DNA of 64,000 bases from Bisporella sp. PMI_857 (taxonomy: Eukaryota; Ascomycota; Leotiomycetes; Helotiales; Helotiaceae): positions 1 to 64,000 of the forward strand of contig JAJSPD010000069.1 of assembly GCA_021307315.1 (NCBI GenBank). Reading direction: 5' to 3'. The position numbers were made by a program, and so were the translations under genes. Positions 13,001-24,700 of the stretch are shown piece by piece. The notes beneath the pieces were generated by a model. The model had not been told where the DNA came from, did not search any database, and worked only from the letters and a program-made list of their open reading frames with translations. Each line of letters begins with the position of its first letter. The stretch's first letter is position 1.

Positions 13001-16000
13001 GACAAGAGAAATGTGAAGAGCACTGCATTGACGCACTACTGGGGAGTAAGTCGGATATCCGTACTTATAACTTGAGAGAGCGGTAAGCAAATGCTCTGCT
13101 GTATGCCTGTCTCTTCTCAGACGAAAATTTTTCAAGCTGCTATAATCATTACTCAATGGCAAGGTTTCTAGTACCTCTGGATCGACTCGCTATATATACT
13201 TTAGGGAGATAAGGACAACTGGTTTAGGGAATTAGTTATTATGGCCAACGTCAATGCTGGTTGCACTGTCAATACTGTTGCAGCAGTGGGTCCAAAAGGA
13301 TTTTCAGGCAGTCTCTTTAACCGGTATTACCATAGAGTACGGCTTCACAGCTTATGTTTGTACAGAAGCGAGACATGAGGGAAGGGATTTATGGAATTTC
13401 TATCCACAAAGCCCAGGAGATGGCTATACAGATAATTGTGCTTATAATTAGAATTTCTTTGAAACTTGTGCATGACAGTCTAAAGTAGTACTAAGAACCA
13501 TTTTATAGTGTTTCCACAAACCCCTTCTTGCGGCTGGGAACATATATTACATCGCGACCAATCTATACTAGAAATGCAGAGTGCTCCGAGCAGACGAAGC
13601 ATTATCTCAAGGCGTCAGCCATTCATACGCTCCCAGACATTCGAGTATAGATATTTGGCGAAATGGCAGGGCTCAAAATTTTTCAGCATTTCCAGAGAGT
13701 GGCTCCTGCGGGTTTGTCGGCATTCCCACAACCTGACTCCCATATTGTCTAACTTGGCTCTCGGCGTCCGTAGACGGAGTTGCCAAGACTTAGATTGTTT
13801 CTCTAATATTCAGCTTCTGAGTTTTGGGTGTTTAATTTTTTTCTACTATAGACAACAAATACGGGGGAGTCTGCAACTGCTCTGCCATCCATTCATATCA
13901 GCTATTCCGATTGCGAAGCAGTATTCAAAAGAATAAGAACGAAACCTTCCGCAACAAGCCAGGACTATCCAAGCTCCTGCCATTCTATAGTGGCAAGTGG
14001 CAAGTGATATTGCATCATTAATTCCCTGGTTGAGTTCTGACATTGTTGCATAATAGGTCATCTCCTCGCTCAAAAACAGAAAGTAACAACAGAGCCCTCT
14101 TGTTGAGACTTTTAATGCGGTAATTTTTAGTATTGTGTCCCACCATGCTTTCAATGTCTCGTACAAGGCTATTATAGCCAGCATAACATTAAACCAGTGG
14201 GCCAAGACCGCCAAGAAGAAGGGAATAAGTAGTCAAGGAATTTTGAATAAATTCATCGTATCAGCTAGCGACGGATGTCGGAATAAAATGGATGGAGATT
14301 GTAGAACAGAACTGTCAAAGAGTCAACTCGCAGGACAGTTAGATATATCATATCCTTGTTATTGAGTCTTAGGTAACCGATATGGATCGCATTTGATATC
14401 TTGGCATAGTCATATTGAACCCTGAAGCCCTTAATCAAGTGAAACTGAGCTTTGAAACACGCCAGCCTATCTCAGGATATCCAAGAGTTTCCCTGAGGAA
14501 GCGAAGAACTCCCGTAAACCGGGCATAGGTCTCATTGGGCCACTGCCACCCATAGCCTCTACAGGATATGAACTTTAGATAGTTTAAACCTCATTACTAC
14601 CACCCAGGGAAAGGGTAGTAAACTCAACTGTGATCTCAACAGGCGGGCCCGCAGATCACACTGGCTGCGGAATCCCTTCGGAGTAAAAAGTGCCATGCAT
14701 CTAATATCCCCCAGAGAATGTAGTTCAAGTGTTTATGTATTTTTTACCAGCTTGAGTTTGCCGAGGGCCTTCACAACGAGCTCTACAAACTTTATGAGCT
14801 TCATCAACATTACGACCATTGCGATCACCAACCGGGGCGAGAAACGCGCCAAGATCCATCATGGATTCTAATGAATGACGATGGTTTGGACTTGTGGAGG
14901 AAGCGGCTGGGGGAGGGGAGCGGGGGTTCCGATACTTTGGGATGTGCAACCTTAAGTTTAGACTTTCTGATGGGCAGGCTCCGTCGCTTTCGAACCGAGA
15001 TGGTTGCGTCACCGCCTTTTTTGGTCATTTGGGTTTTCAACTTGACGAAATAAGACCGTCCGAACTTGAAGGAGGTTCTTCAACAAGGCTCTTTTATCGA
15101 ACACCTTGAGCTATCCAACCCGACTTGGTCTACTTTATTGAGTGAGGAATTGCGAGAGTTGGGGCTTTTCGTCTGCAGGTTGCTCTGGCGGGCAAAAAAT
15201 AAAGGCGTTGGCACAACTTAGTCCATCCAAACATGTGGCACTAAAGTAACTTTTTTACAAGCGTAAGTGGTCAGGATCTGCTCTTGCTAACCGTTACCTG
15301 CCTGACGGGAGATGAGCGCATAATTCATGCATAACCAACATGCTTCGTCGGGAAGCATTTAAGGTTCGAGCTGACTGCTAGTGCGACAAGGTCTTCCTCT
15401 TATCATCCAAGTATGTGCCGAGCATGTAAATAAGATCAGCTACTGAAGAGGTTAAGTTCACAATACAGAGATTTCAGGGGATTGGTGGCGCTTAATGGTG
15501 CCAAACGTCAAAGCTTGTCTGGACCTCCCGCCAAGTGGGAAAAGGGCCTAAGGTTTGCACTATTCGGTACTATAGCTTCTTGCGGCTGATGCTAGAAGCT
15601 CGTTGGTAAAAGTGGTGTAATTGGTGGGATGGAAGCTGTTGTCCTTTCGCCATGATTTGGTGATTTTGGGCTAGCATAGCTAGCAGAGGAGCTTCAAGTA
15701 GCTTAGATTTTACGCCAATGTCAAGAAGATGCCCCGGTTTGCGCTTACCTGTAGCAAAACAGCTACGAGTCCGTGCTTGAGAGGGTCAAAAACGTGGCCA
15801 AAACTGGTACTTCCTAGTTATACATACAACTGTCAAGTATAGACACTCAACACCTAGTCTTTCTCTATTAAAAAATATACATAGTCTGCCTGCATACGTA
15901 TTACATGTATGCTTTCTGTTGTTGGTACGAGCACCAATTTTGGTTGCATTATTTTTGGCCGCATGAAGAGCTACACTCTTGCATGTTTTGACCGTGGGGT

Positions 16001-17330
16001 GTGGGCTTAAAGGTTAAGCGATATTAACCGAAGAACAATATGTAGTTTGGCAGCAGGTGTCTATAAGTCGTGCGACTATCAATGTTACTGTAGCGCATGT
16101 TGTTAATTCGTGTTGTCTTTGTGTAACCTGGCATAACAAGTGCCCTTACCTCTCTCCTCTTTACCCTAGGAACCATTGCCAACCCCGCTGCTCTTCCAAG
16201 CTTCGGTCTCAAGTACTGTGAGGAGGCTGAGTTTAAGGTTAAACTTTCTTGGCTGCAACTGGATAACCAAGCAGGTTGGCGCTGCAACGACAGATCAGTA
16301 AAGTTTAGGCTTAAGACGCCGCATTTTAGTGAGTAGAGCCCGAAACGTGCGCTGTAAAAATCAAGCTACAGGCCTTTTGCTTCCTAGAACAGCCTTCGCT
16401 TACCCAACTAGCATTGCACTGGTGGGGCAGTCGAGGGGGAAGAGGCTGTCTTGGCTACGTTCTGAGACAGTTCCCGACTCGTATCAGCCTCAATACTACC
16501 ACAAACTCATCCGCAAGAGCCGCAATCTCCTATCCCACCGTCGGCATCGCCGTTCTGCCCTTTTAATTGTATCTGCCCGCGCCGTTGTTTCGCTTAGATG
16601 CTTGGAGGTGCAAGGTTGCCCAGTGAGGAGAAGTTACCCCACATGGCTTGGCGGTCTGATTGCAGACCTTCGATTTCGACTTGGAATCTGTCTTCAGGAG
16701 GGTATTCAATGCCAAAGACTTGGCTTCAGGTCGAGAGATCTGGCCATGGTGGCTGATCGCAACACCCCCGCACCTCAGGACGTTTGCTCTCAATTATTTT
16801 GAATCCATCGTCAAACATCTTGGTCTTCTTGTTAGTCTTATCTCTGTCAATTGCTCCCCAAGAAGCAAACGACTTTTCCTTATATGGAATTTACCCAAAG
16901 AAAAAGCACCTTTCTGCACTGCCACACTTTGAGTCTAATGTTGAGGTATCTTCCTCTTTCGATAAGGCTTATTGCATTTCATCACCCTTACAAGCTATCA
17001 TAACTAATATGCCCAAACCTTCTGCCAACGCTTTACAGAGATGCTTGGATCCATACCCTGGCTTCCCACATCCGTAAGCTAGAATTTGCTCTATTTTGAC
17101 ATTCTTTGAGACTGCCAAGCCTAAACAACCTTTGATGTCATATCCATAGAACGGGATTTTCCATTGTTCATCTTTCTGTCTTCATATAAGGTCTCAACTC
17201 CGCTCGTCTATCAATCTCAAGTTCACCAGTTTTCTTTCGCTTGTACAACTCGTATCGATTTGACATCATTATTTACATTCCTTATTTTTTACATACTTTC
17301 AGTTGCGCATTTCATCAACTCTCGATCATC
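10005..17330. other. AT-rich gene-poor region of about 7.3 kb
   Basis: No supported gene was found on either strand. ORFs are short, low in protein-like composition and scattered over all frames. A broken G-rich tract lies at about 11215-11245. The stretch 16330-17080 is less AT-rich and has ORFs of up to 157 codons, but they read like noncoding sequence (many Arg/Ser/Cys, no motif). The region could be degraded transposon DNA (RIP-like AT richness), but no terminal repeats, transposase or reverse-transcriptase motif could be seen. Confidence 0.5.
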
Positions 17331-18131
17331 ATGCGAGCACATACGGTAGCTTCTTTGACACTTGTCGCTCTTTATTCTTCGTTTGCTATTGCTGGACCAA
17401 TAGACGCCCTGAGAGGCTTAGGGTAAGTATCTACCTTCAATACTGGAAGAAGTCTGTCTTCTCTTATAAACATCTAACTATATCTAGTTCCCAGGCCAAC
17501 CAGCGACAGGGAACTGGTTATCAGGGTGAAGTGGATGGAGCTGTACAGCTCCCAGCTGCCCCTAAGCCGACTTCCACAGTTTCGAGCACGGCTAGCTTAA
17601 CCGGAGGAGCTTCTCCCGTGAAATCTGTTGTTGTATTACCACCAGCAGTTAATGGCACTATTCCTGGTCAAAATGGCACTGCACCTGGTCAAAATATCAC
17701 TGCGCGTGCCCCCTATTATAATCCCCGTCTTGCCCGTCGCCTACAAGAGCAACCACGTTTCCCTGAATTAAATACTACATCTTCAGCCAGTCCAGTATTG
17801 CCTACTGGCATTTTGCCTCCTCCTGGAGCCGTCCCCAGCGGTGGTATGTTAATATCTTCTCTTGAAACCAACCAAACCTTTTCGGCTGAGAAGTCGGGAC
17901 GCCATGCTTCAAAATTTACCCTCGACAGAAAATACATGTCTATTATTAAACATTTCTAACAGCAATGCAGTTTTCCCCCCGCCAGGAGCCACGGGATCTG
18001 GCACCGCAGTGCCCTCCCCAACTGTCCCAGCAGGTGTCTTCCCCCCAACAGGCGCAGTCGGGACCGGAACAGCGGCTTCCGCTCCTTCAACTGCGACAGC
18101 ATCAGGACGCGCTCTCCCCCGCCATGACTAG
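17331..18131 (+). CDS. Small secreted proline/glycine-rich protein
   Basis: Unrecognised secreted protein. Three exons join cleanly (17331-17422, 17488-17843, 17971-18131) to give 202 aa. The start ATG at 17331 opens a classic signal peptide (MRAHTVASLTLVALYSSFAI, cleaved near AIAGP). The mature part is low-complexity: a Thr/Ser segment, a short repeat of PGQN(G/I)T type with N-glycosylation sequons, then a Pro/Gly/Ala tail with three related blocks (GILPPPGAVPSG, VFPPPGATGSGTA, VFPPTGAVGTGTA). No Cys pattern, enzyme motif or GPI signal is evident. It could be a cell-wall or matrix protein or an effector-like protein. It lies only 0.6 kb from the tail of the PKS gene and converges with it, but nothing ties it to the cluster. 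The 127-base intron 2 was placed to keep the repeat frame. An earlier AG would also stay open but break the repeat. Confidence 0.65.
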
Positions 18132-18770
18132 TTGAGCCCCGCGCACCGGCATCCACCTCCCTCACTTCATCTGAACCCATAGTAACTTCCGACTCTGCTC
18201 GTTGCACTCGAGGCTTTGGGTGGTACTAAAGCCAGACTTTTGACAGCTCGTTAATTCGGGATCGAAAAAAGGATTGAATTGAGAGGACAGGGCAACATTA
18301 TTGGGCTCATGGCTTTCAGTGATCCTGGTAATAAAAAATTTTTCCGAGTGTGAAAGGGGAGATAGAGATAGAAGTGGGTTAGTTATATTGTTGGAACGGG
18401 GCGTTATGGAATGGGGCGTTATAGATGAGTAGGGTATCTGTTGAACAGGGCTCGAGGATTCTTACGGCATTTTGGGCATATGTACTGTACAATTACGTGA
18501 TTTATTTCCTTGCCATTTGTAAGAAGCGTACACATATTAGAATCAAAAATATAGACGGAATTATAAAACCAAATATGTTGTAATTATTATTGATTGAAAG
18601 CTAATTAAATACTTTGTTGGCCCTTGTTTTTAATGCTAAAATCTAATTTTTAAAGTATAGAATGGTTTAATTTTAAAAAAGGGTTGTCTGCCCGTAGCTA
18701 TTTATGTAATGGGTTACATTCGAGACCAGGTTTCCTCCTCTGAGAAACATCAAGTCATCCATTAGTAAAC
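18132..18770. other. Convergent 3' intergenic region
   Basis: Lies between the 3' ends of the Pro-rich secreted protein (+) and the PKS (-). AT-rich, with A/T runs around 18540-18680 that suit 3' ends of both transcripts. A direct repeat of GGGGCGTTAT occurs near 18400-18425. No gene seen. Confidence 0.5.
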
Positions 18771-21700
18771 CTAAGCATCTTTGGAAGGGACAGATGCTGA
18801 CAAAGATACTAAGCTGCTAATAGAAGCAATCTTCTCACTAAGGGTCGTGATGCTGTTTGGGCCTGTGATCTCTAACAACGGAATTTCGGCTTTGAGGTTC
18901 TTGGAAAGCCAGGTCCGGAACTCCATGGCAACCAGGGAGTCCACGCCATTGGAGCTGATAGATCGGACTGGGTCGATATTATCGGCCGGAATAGCCAGCA
19001 AATCGGACAGCTTGGTTCGGATACTGTTGGAAATCACATCCACTGCACCTCCAATTGTGGTAGCTGCCGAGAGGAGCTCTTGGACTATATACTCGGGATT
19101 ATTCTCTGAGCTCATGGCCCGGAGACTAGACGTGTTCTGCAGATGACGGAAGAGAGGATAACCGAGATATGTCGGAGGAGGGATGCCTCTTTGGCGATAG
19201 ATGATCCCAGTGGTCAGTCCAGTGACAAGCTGACAGGTCTCTTCTGTGAGGCGGTTTCGAGGATCGATCAGGTACTCGATCATGCCATGGATTTCGTCCT
19301 CACGAAGCACCTCCAGGATGGCCGTCGTGTGTCTTGCATATTCCTTGTTCTCCGCAACAAACCCCACGGAAAGGACACTTCCCAGGTCGATGCTGGCGGC
19401 AGGCAGACCTTCCGAGACCCGATATTGGGCCAAGGCATCTTCGTAGGTATTCCCAGCGGCATAATTTGCTTGACTACGATTACCCATGATACCCGTCGCG
19501 GAAGACAAGAGTACAAAAAAGTCCATATCTTTGGGAAGAGCATTGTGGAGGTTCCAGGACCCTTGAGCCTTGGGCTTAGTTGCCGTCTGCCAGTCGTTGT
19601 AAGTCATATTCTCAAATATTCCATCCTTGAGAGTCATAGAACACTGAATACATCCTTTGATGGGGGACATGGACTCCTCACACTCTTGAATCACGGATTC
19701 TAGTCGCGACCCGTCAGAGACATCACACTTGAAGAGCTTGGCGTTGCATCCACTTGCTCTCAGATAGTTTAGCATCTTCTGGACGCTTTCCGTCATAACT
19801 CCCGACCTAGAGAGGAAGATCAACTGTGTGGCTCCACGAGAGACCATCCATTTGGCCAGGCTTCTTCCAATCCCACCCAGCCCTCCCGCAAGTACATAGG
19901 AGGCATTGGGCGAGAATTGGAGGGGAGGAGGCGTTTCTGGGATCACTGGGACGAGATCCTTTCCATCGGGAATGAATATAATTTTACCCGTGCTCTTCCC
20001 AGATTGCATAGATCGGAACCCGTCTTCAATCTGAGAATAACTCATGAACGTGGTGGGCTTCGCATCGGTGATCTTGCCTTCCGTATAAAGGGACATTGCC
20101 TCCTGTGTCAAGCGTTTGACCAGGTCAGGTCGATACTTAATCATTGTTGGCAATTCCACACTAGCCATGGTGACATTCCGGAGAAAAGGCGTTAGCTCTA
20201 CCTTTCCGTACGCCTGTGCATCTTTCTTACCAATCTCAAGGAACCGGCCGAAGGGGGCGATACAGCCCCAGGATCGTCGAAGCGCTTCATCGGACAGTGA
20301 ATTCAGAATTACATCCACTCCACGACCATTGGTTCGACGCATAATCCCCGGGGCGAATGTCAGATCTCGTGTGGAGAAGATATGATCCTCTGCAATACCG
20401 TATTCTCTCACCAGAATATCTCTTTTCTTTGGGCTTGATACCGTAGCATAGATATCTGCTCCAATGATTTGTGCATATTGAATCGCGGCTTGACCAACCC
20501 CGCCAGCGGCCGCATGGATGAGGATTGACTCTCCTTTCTTCAGGTGTGCGACATCCCTTAAGCCGTATATAGCTGTAGAATAAACAACTGGAAGACCAGC
20601 GGCACTCTCGAGCGGGACGGAATCCGGGATCCTAACTAGTATCTCTTGATCCACTCGACCGTATGTGTGGAAGCACCCCGTGTGGACCAATCCACCCATA
20701 TAAACGACACGATCCCCCTGTTTAAATTGACTCACAGCAGAGCCAACTCGAGTGACGATACCAGCACCTTCACTTCCAAGACTATACGCCATGTGTTCTC
20801 CCATGGCGATCATCACATCACGGAAGTTCAGCCCAACAGCCCGGATATCCACCTCCACCTCGGTATCTGCCAAAGGGAGTGAATGCGCCGTGTCTGTCAC
20901 CCATTGTAGTTTGCTCAGTAAACCCGGTGTGGCCGTGCTAAGTTTTATCGGGCGGTTGATATCATTTAGCGCTTTTATTTGCGGAGCAGGTCTCGAGAAA
21001 TGAGAAGTCAAGAACAGATTCGCTTCACTGCACTCGATTAGGCGGTTATTGTATAAAATACCATTCGCGAACTGGTACTCTGAGTGCCTGTCTGTCTCTG
21101 AGTCACGCATGAATTGATATCGCAGCACTCGTGTGATCGCCATGGCTGCCTCTAAAGGAGACGGGTCCTCATCAATGATGTTGAGTGGGACCAGGTTGGT
21201 ATTTTCGAAGTCTCGCTCCCAGCGAACAGTTCTAATGAGACCAGTAATCAAACCAAAAGCTGGCTGCCGTTTAGGGTTTCCGGTCACCCAGAGTAAGCCG
21301 CCGCAAGTTACCATAAGGTGGCGAATATTGAGATATTCCTCTTCGGAAGCTCCGTAGAGAATCGGACGCTCTAGTTCAGCTACAAACAGACACACAGTAT
21401 CACTGAGATCCGCGTTTCTCAGTTCTAGAGGATGTAGAACCGAGATATCAACCAGCTGACTTTGGAGCTGAGATCGGATTTCTGAAACGAGATTGGATTC
21501 TGAGGGGGCAGCCGGCGTGATTATTTTCACCTTTTCTTGCCTCTTTCCAGCATCTTCTACTTTTGAGGACACTAGAATTGCTTGGTTGCAAAACTCGGGG
21601 TTTCGTGCCTGCGGCATCATAATGTCAACTCCCGAAAACCCAGATTTACGCAGATGTGCATCCCATTCACTGGCTGGTACAAAGGGTGACCACTTGCGAG

Positions 21701-24700
21701 TGTCTTCGATCCCAAGCCACCATCCATTGAGCTGTCCGAAAGCTAACGCTGGGGATAGCATGTCTTGCCTGATACCTTCCTGCAAGAGAAGCTTTCCACC
21801 AGGTTTTAGTAACGAGCAGACATTTTTCAGGGTCCGTCCTAGATTGGATGTGGCATGAAGAACGTTGCCAGCCACGACTATATCGTAACTACCGATCTCG
21901 AGCTCTTGAGCAGATGGATCATTCTCGATATTTAGCGTATGAAACACCATTATATCGCCCCAAGCCTTGAACCTCTCTTTGGCTTTGTTAAAGAAGCTAG
22001 CGGAGAGGTCGGTGAAACAGTATTCTGAAATTTTGGACTCTGGATTACCATGGTGTCTAGGACTCAGTGCCTCTAGTAAAGGAAGGGTCGAGCTACCGGT
22101 CCCAGCTCCGACTTCAAGGATTCGGAGATCGGCAGAGCCATGACTAAGGAAAGATAGATAAGCTCTGAGTTGGAGAGGAATATCCCCGAGGTTGACCAGA
22201 TAGTCGTAAACGTTATCCATAAAATCATCTCCCTGGCCGAACATCAAGTCAAGAGGGTCAACCTCCTTTCTCAGGACGCGCGCAATCTGCGTTCCCATCC
22301 GGACCGCAAGCGCACCCTCTGCATTATACTCAGCGACAGTCTGATACAAGGATTCCTTCAACAGGGGATTATCTGTGAATCTTTCCCACAATTCAAGCGT
22401 GATCCCAGAAATTCGGTCTGCCAAGAGCTCTGCTCGCTGGTGCTCCATCCACTCATAGTATCGACATAAATGGCCTCGCTTTAGATTCTCCCAGGGGGAC
22501 TGCTTCAGCTCCTTCAAAGCGTCGGTGATCATGAGAAGAGTGGCCAGCTGGAACCGACTGGCCCAGAATCGGTCTGATTCATAATCTGATTTCGGGACCC
22601 CAACAAGCTTCAAGAACGATGGAGTGTCAAGGAAGGCAATGTCGGGCCTCCAGATATGAAGGTGGTTGAGTTTTCGCACGTTCTGAGATGTGCCATCGCT
22701 GGTTTCCAATGGGGTCAAACGAAGACCACTAATTTCGATGCAGCCTTCGTGGCTGTCCCCATCCCAGATCTTCACGTCGCATTCATACTTCTCATATGCA
22801 ATCAAGTCTACTTGTCCCCGGCCACGGAAGGTGGTGGTGGGTAAAGAGCTGATCGAAGCAGACACCCAGGCCTCACTAATGAAAGTAGGTACCGCCGCTC
22901 GTTCCAAGTTACCTTTGCCAATAGCATCAATCAGGGCAGCAATTAGTAGATGAATCATACTATCCATTGTTGCTGGATGGATGAGGTGAGGATGGATAAA
23001 GTTCTTCGGCATGGCATTCTTTACATCAGGGACGGTAATCGTGCCTGTTACTATCCCCCTATTCTGGCCGCTTACTTTCACGTTTGATAGATTTCGAAAA
23101 AGTGGCCCAAAAGTCAAGCCAGCAGTTTGGAGGTTGTCGTAACAATTATTGAAGTCCATTGGGACTTGGCAAACGCCGGTTACTTCCTCTAGGCAGTGCC
23201 GCCATTCAGCAGCCTCTTCTCGGGCCTCGCGACCATCATCAATAGCCCCTGGAGAGGAGATGGCATATTCAACCGAGATATATCCCGTGCAGTGTTCAAT
23301 CCAGTCATCGCCCACAGGGTTGAAAGACTGGATTTCGAACCGACTCCATACTGATGAGCTCCAGAGACTAGTTTCATCCACGCGAGTCATAGAGAAGGAC
23401 ACTTCTATTCCTTCTTTGGTATCTGGAATGATCATTGCCTTCTTAATGGAAACATTTTTGAATCTAAATCGTGCAAGTTCAGAGGTTGATTCAGCAACCT
23501 GTTTTGATGCCTCAATGGCCATGATGAGATAACCCACTCCTGGGTAGACGATATTGTCAGTAACCTGAAGGAAGTGAGTCAAATTTCTAGATGGACTATG
23601 TTTTCTATAAACATACAACATGGTCTTTAAGCCAAGGGTTCTCTTCTAGTCTTAAAAAGTGCCGCCATTTGGGATGACGGGCATTCCAATCTGCCACTGG
23701 AGCACCTATTAGGTCCATGCGAGGAAACTTCCTGAACCTGATATTCTTTGCAAGTCGGCTTTGGTACAGAGTCTTATCTGTATGATTAAAGCTGTAAGGA
23801 GGTAAATCTGTAAGCATTTGGGGCTGGCGTTGGTCCGAAGGTCGACCTGCTTGGTTCACCCTCCCGATATTGACAGGAAGGCCTTGGGCGCATAGCTTCC
23901 CAACGGAATTCAGTAAGACCGAGATACCGGGCTCATTTCGGTTCAATACTGGTAGATAGTCGATGGGCGAGTGGATTCTTTTAGCAGCGATTATCTCTTT
24001 GACAGGACCCTGTAAGGCTGTATGCGGCCCAATTTCCATGATCTGTTCTACGAAGACACCACCGGTCTTAGAATTTACGCGCAAGGCGGCCTGGGTTTCA
24101 GAAACTGGATCTAAACACAAAGCAGATAATGCTTGTGAGAATCGAACGGGTGACACAAGATTGTCAACCCAGTATTGTGCCGGAAGAGTCTGCTCTACAA
24201 TTCTCTTTCCTGTCAGCGAGGAGAACATATGCACTTTCTGAGAAGCACCTAGCCCTAGTGGAGGGAGCGAACCCAGAAGATGTAGGTATTCCTGGGCAAC
24301 CTCCTCCATATGCGCCGAATGATACGCATTCTGCACCATTAGCTTTTGGCAAAAAATTTCATCAGCCAGTAAATTGATCCTTAGCCTATCTACCATAACC
24401 TCGTCTCCTGAAACAGTGTGGCTGTTTGGGCTGTTGAAACATGCAATTCTAAGTTCGCCTGAATGTTCTCTGTGGATCTTGTCCAGGTATGGCTGAAGTT
24501 GCATTTCATTTAATCCTACGGCCATCATAGCCCCCCGAGCTGAGAGTTGCTTAACAGAGACATATCCACGATAGTAAGCCACTTTCCAAGCCGCTTCGCG
24601 AGATAATTTTCCTGCTGCATAAGCCGCAGCAATTTCGCCAGACGAATGACCCGTTACTCGCAGAGGCAAAATTCCCCAACTGGCGAGCAGATCGACTAGG

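Noticed and set aside
13846..14214. 122-codon minus-strand ORF
   Set aside because: Hydrophobic and Cys/Trp-rich by chance in AT-rich DNA, no signal or motif, and no neighbouring exons.
16329..16802. 157-codon plus-strand ORF in the gene-poor block
   Set aside because: Arg/Ser/Leu-rich, unrelated to any family, no promoter or splice support.
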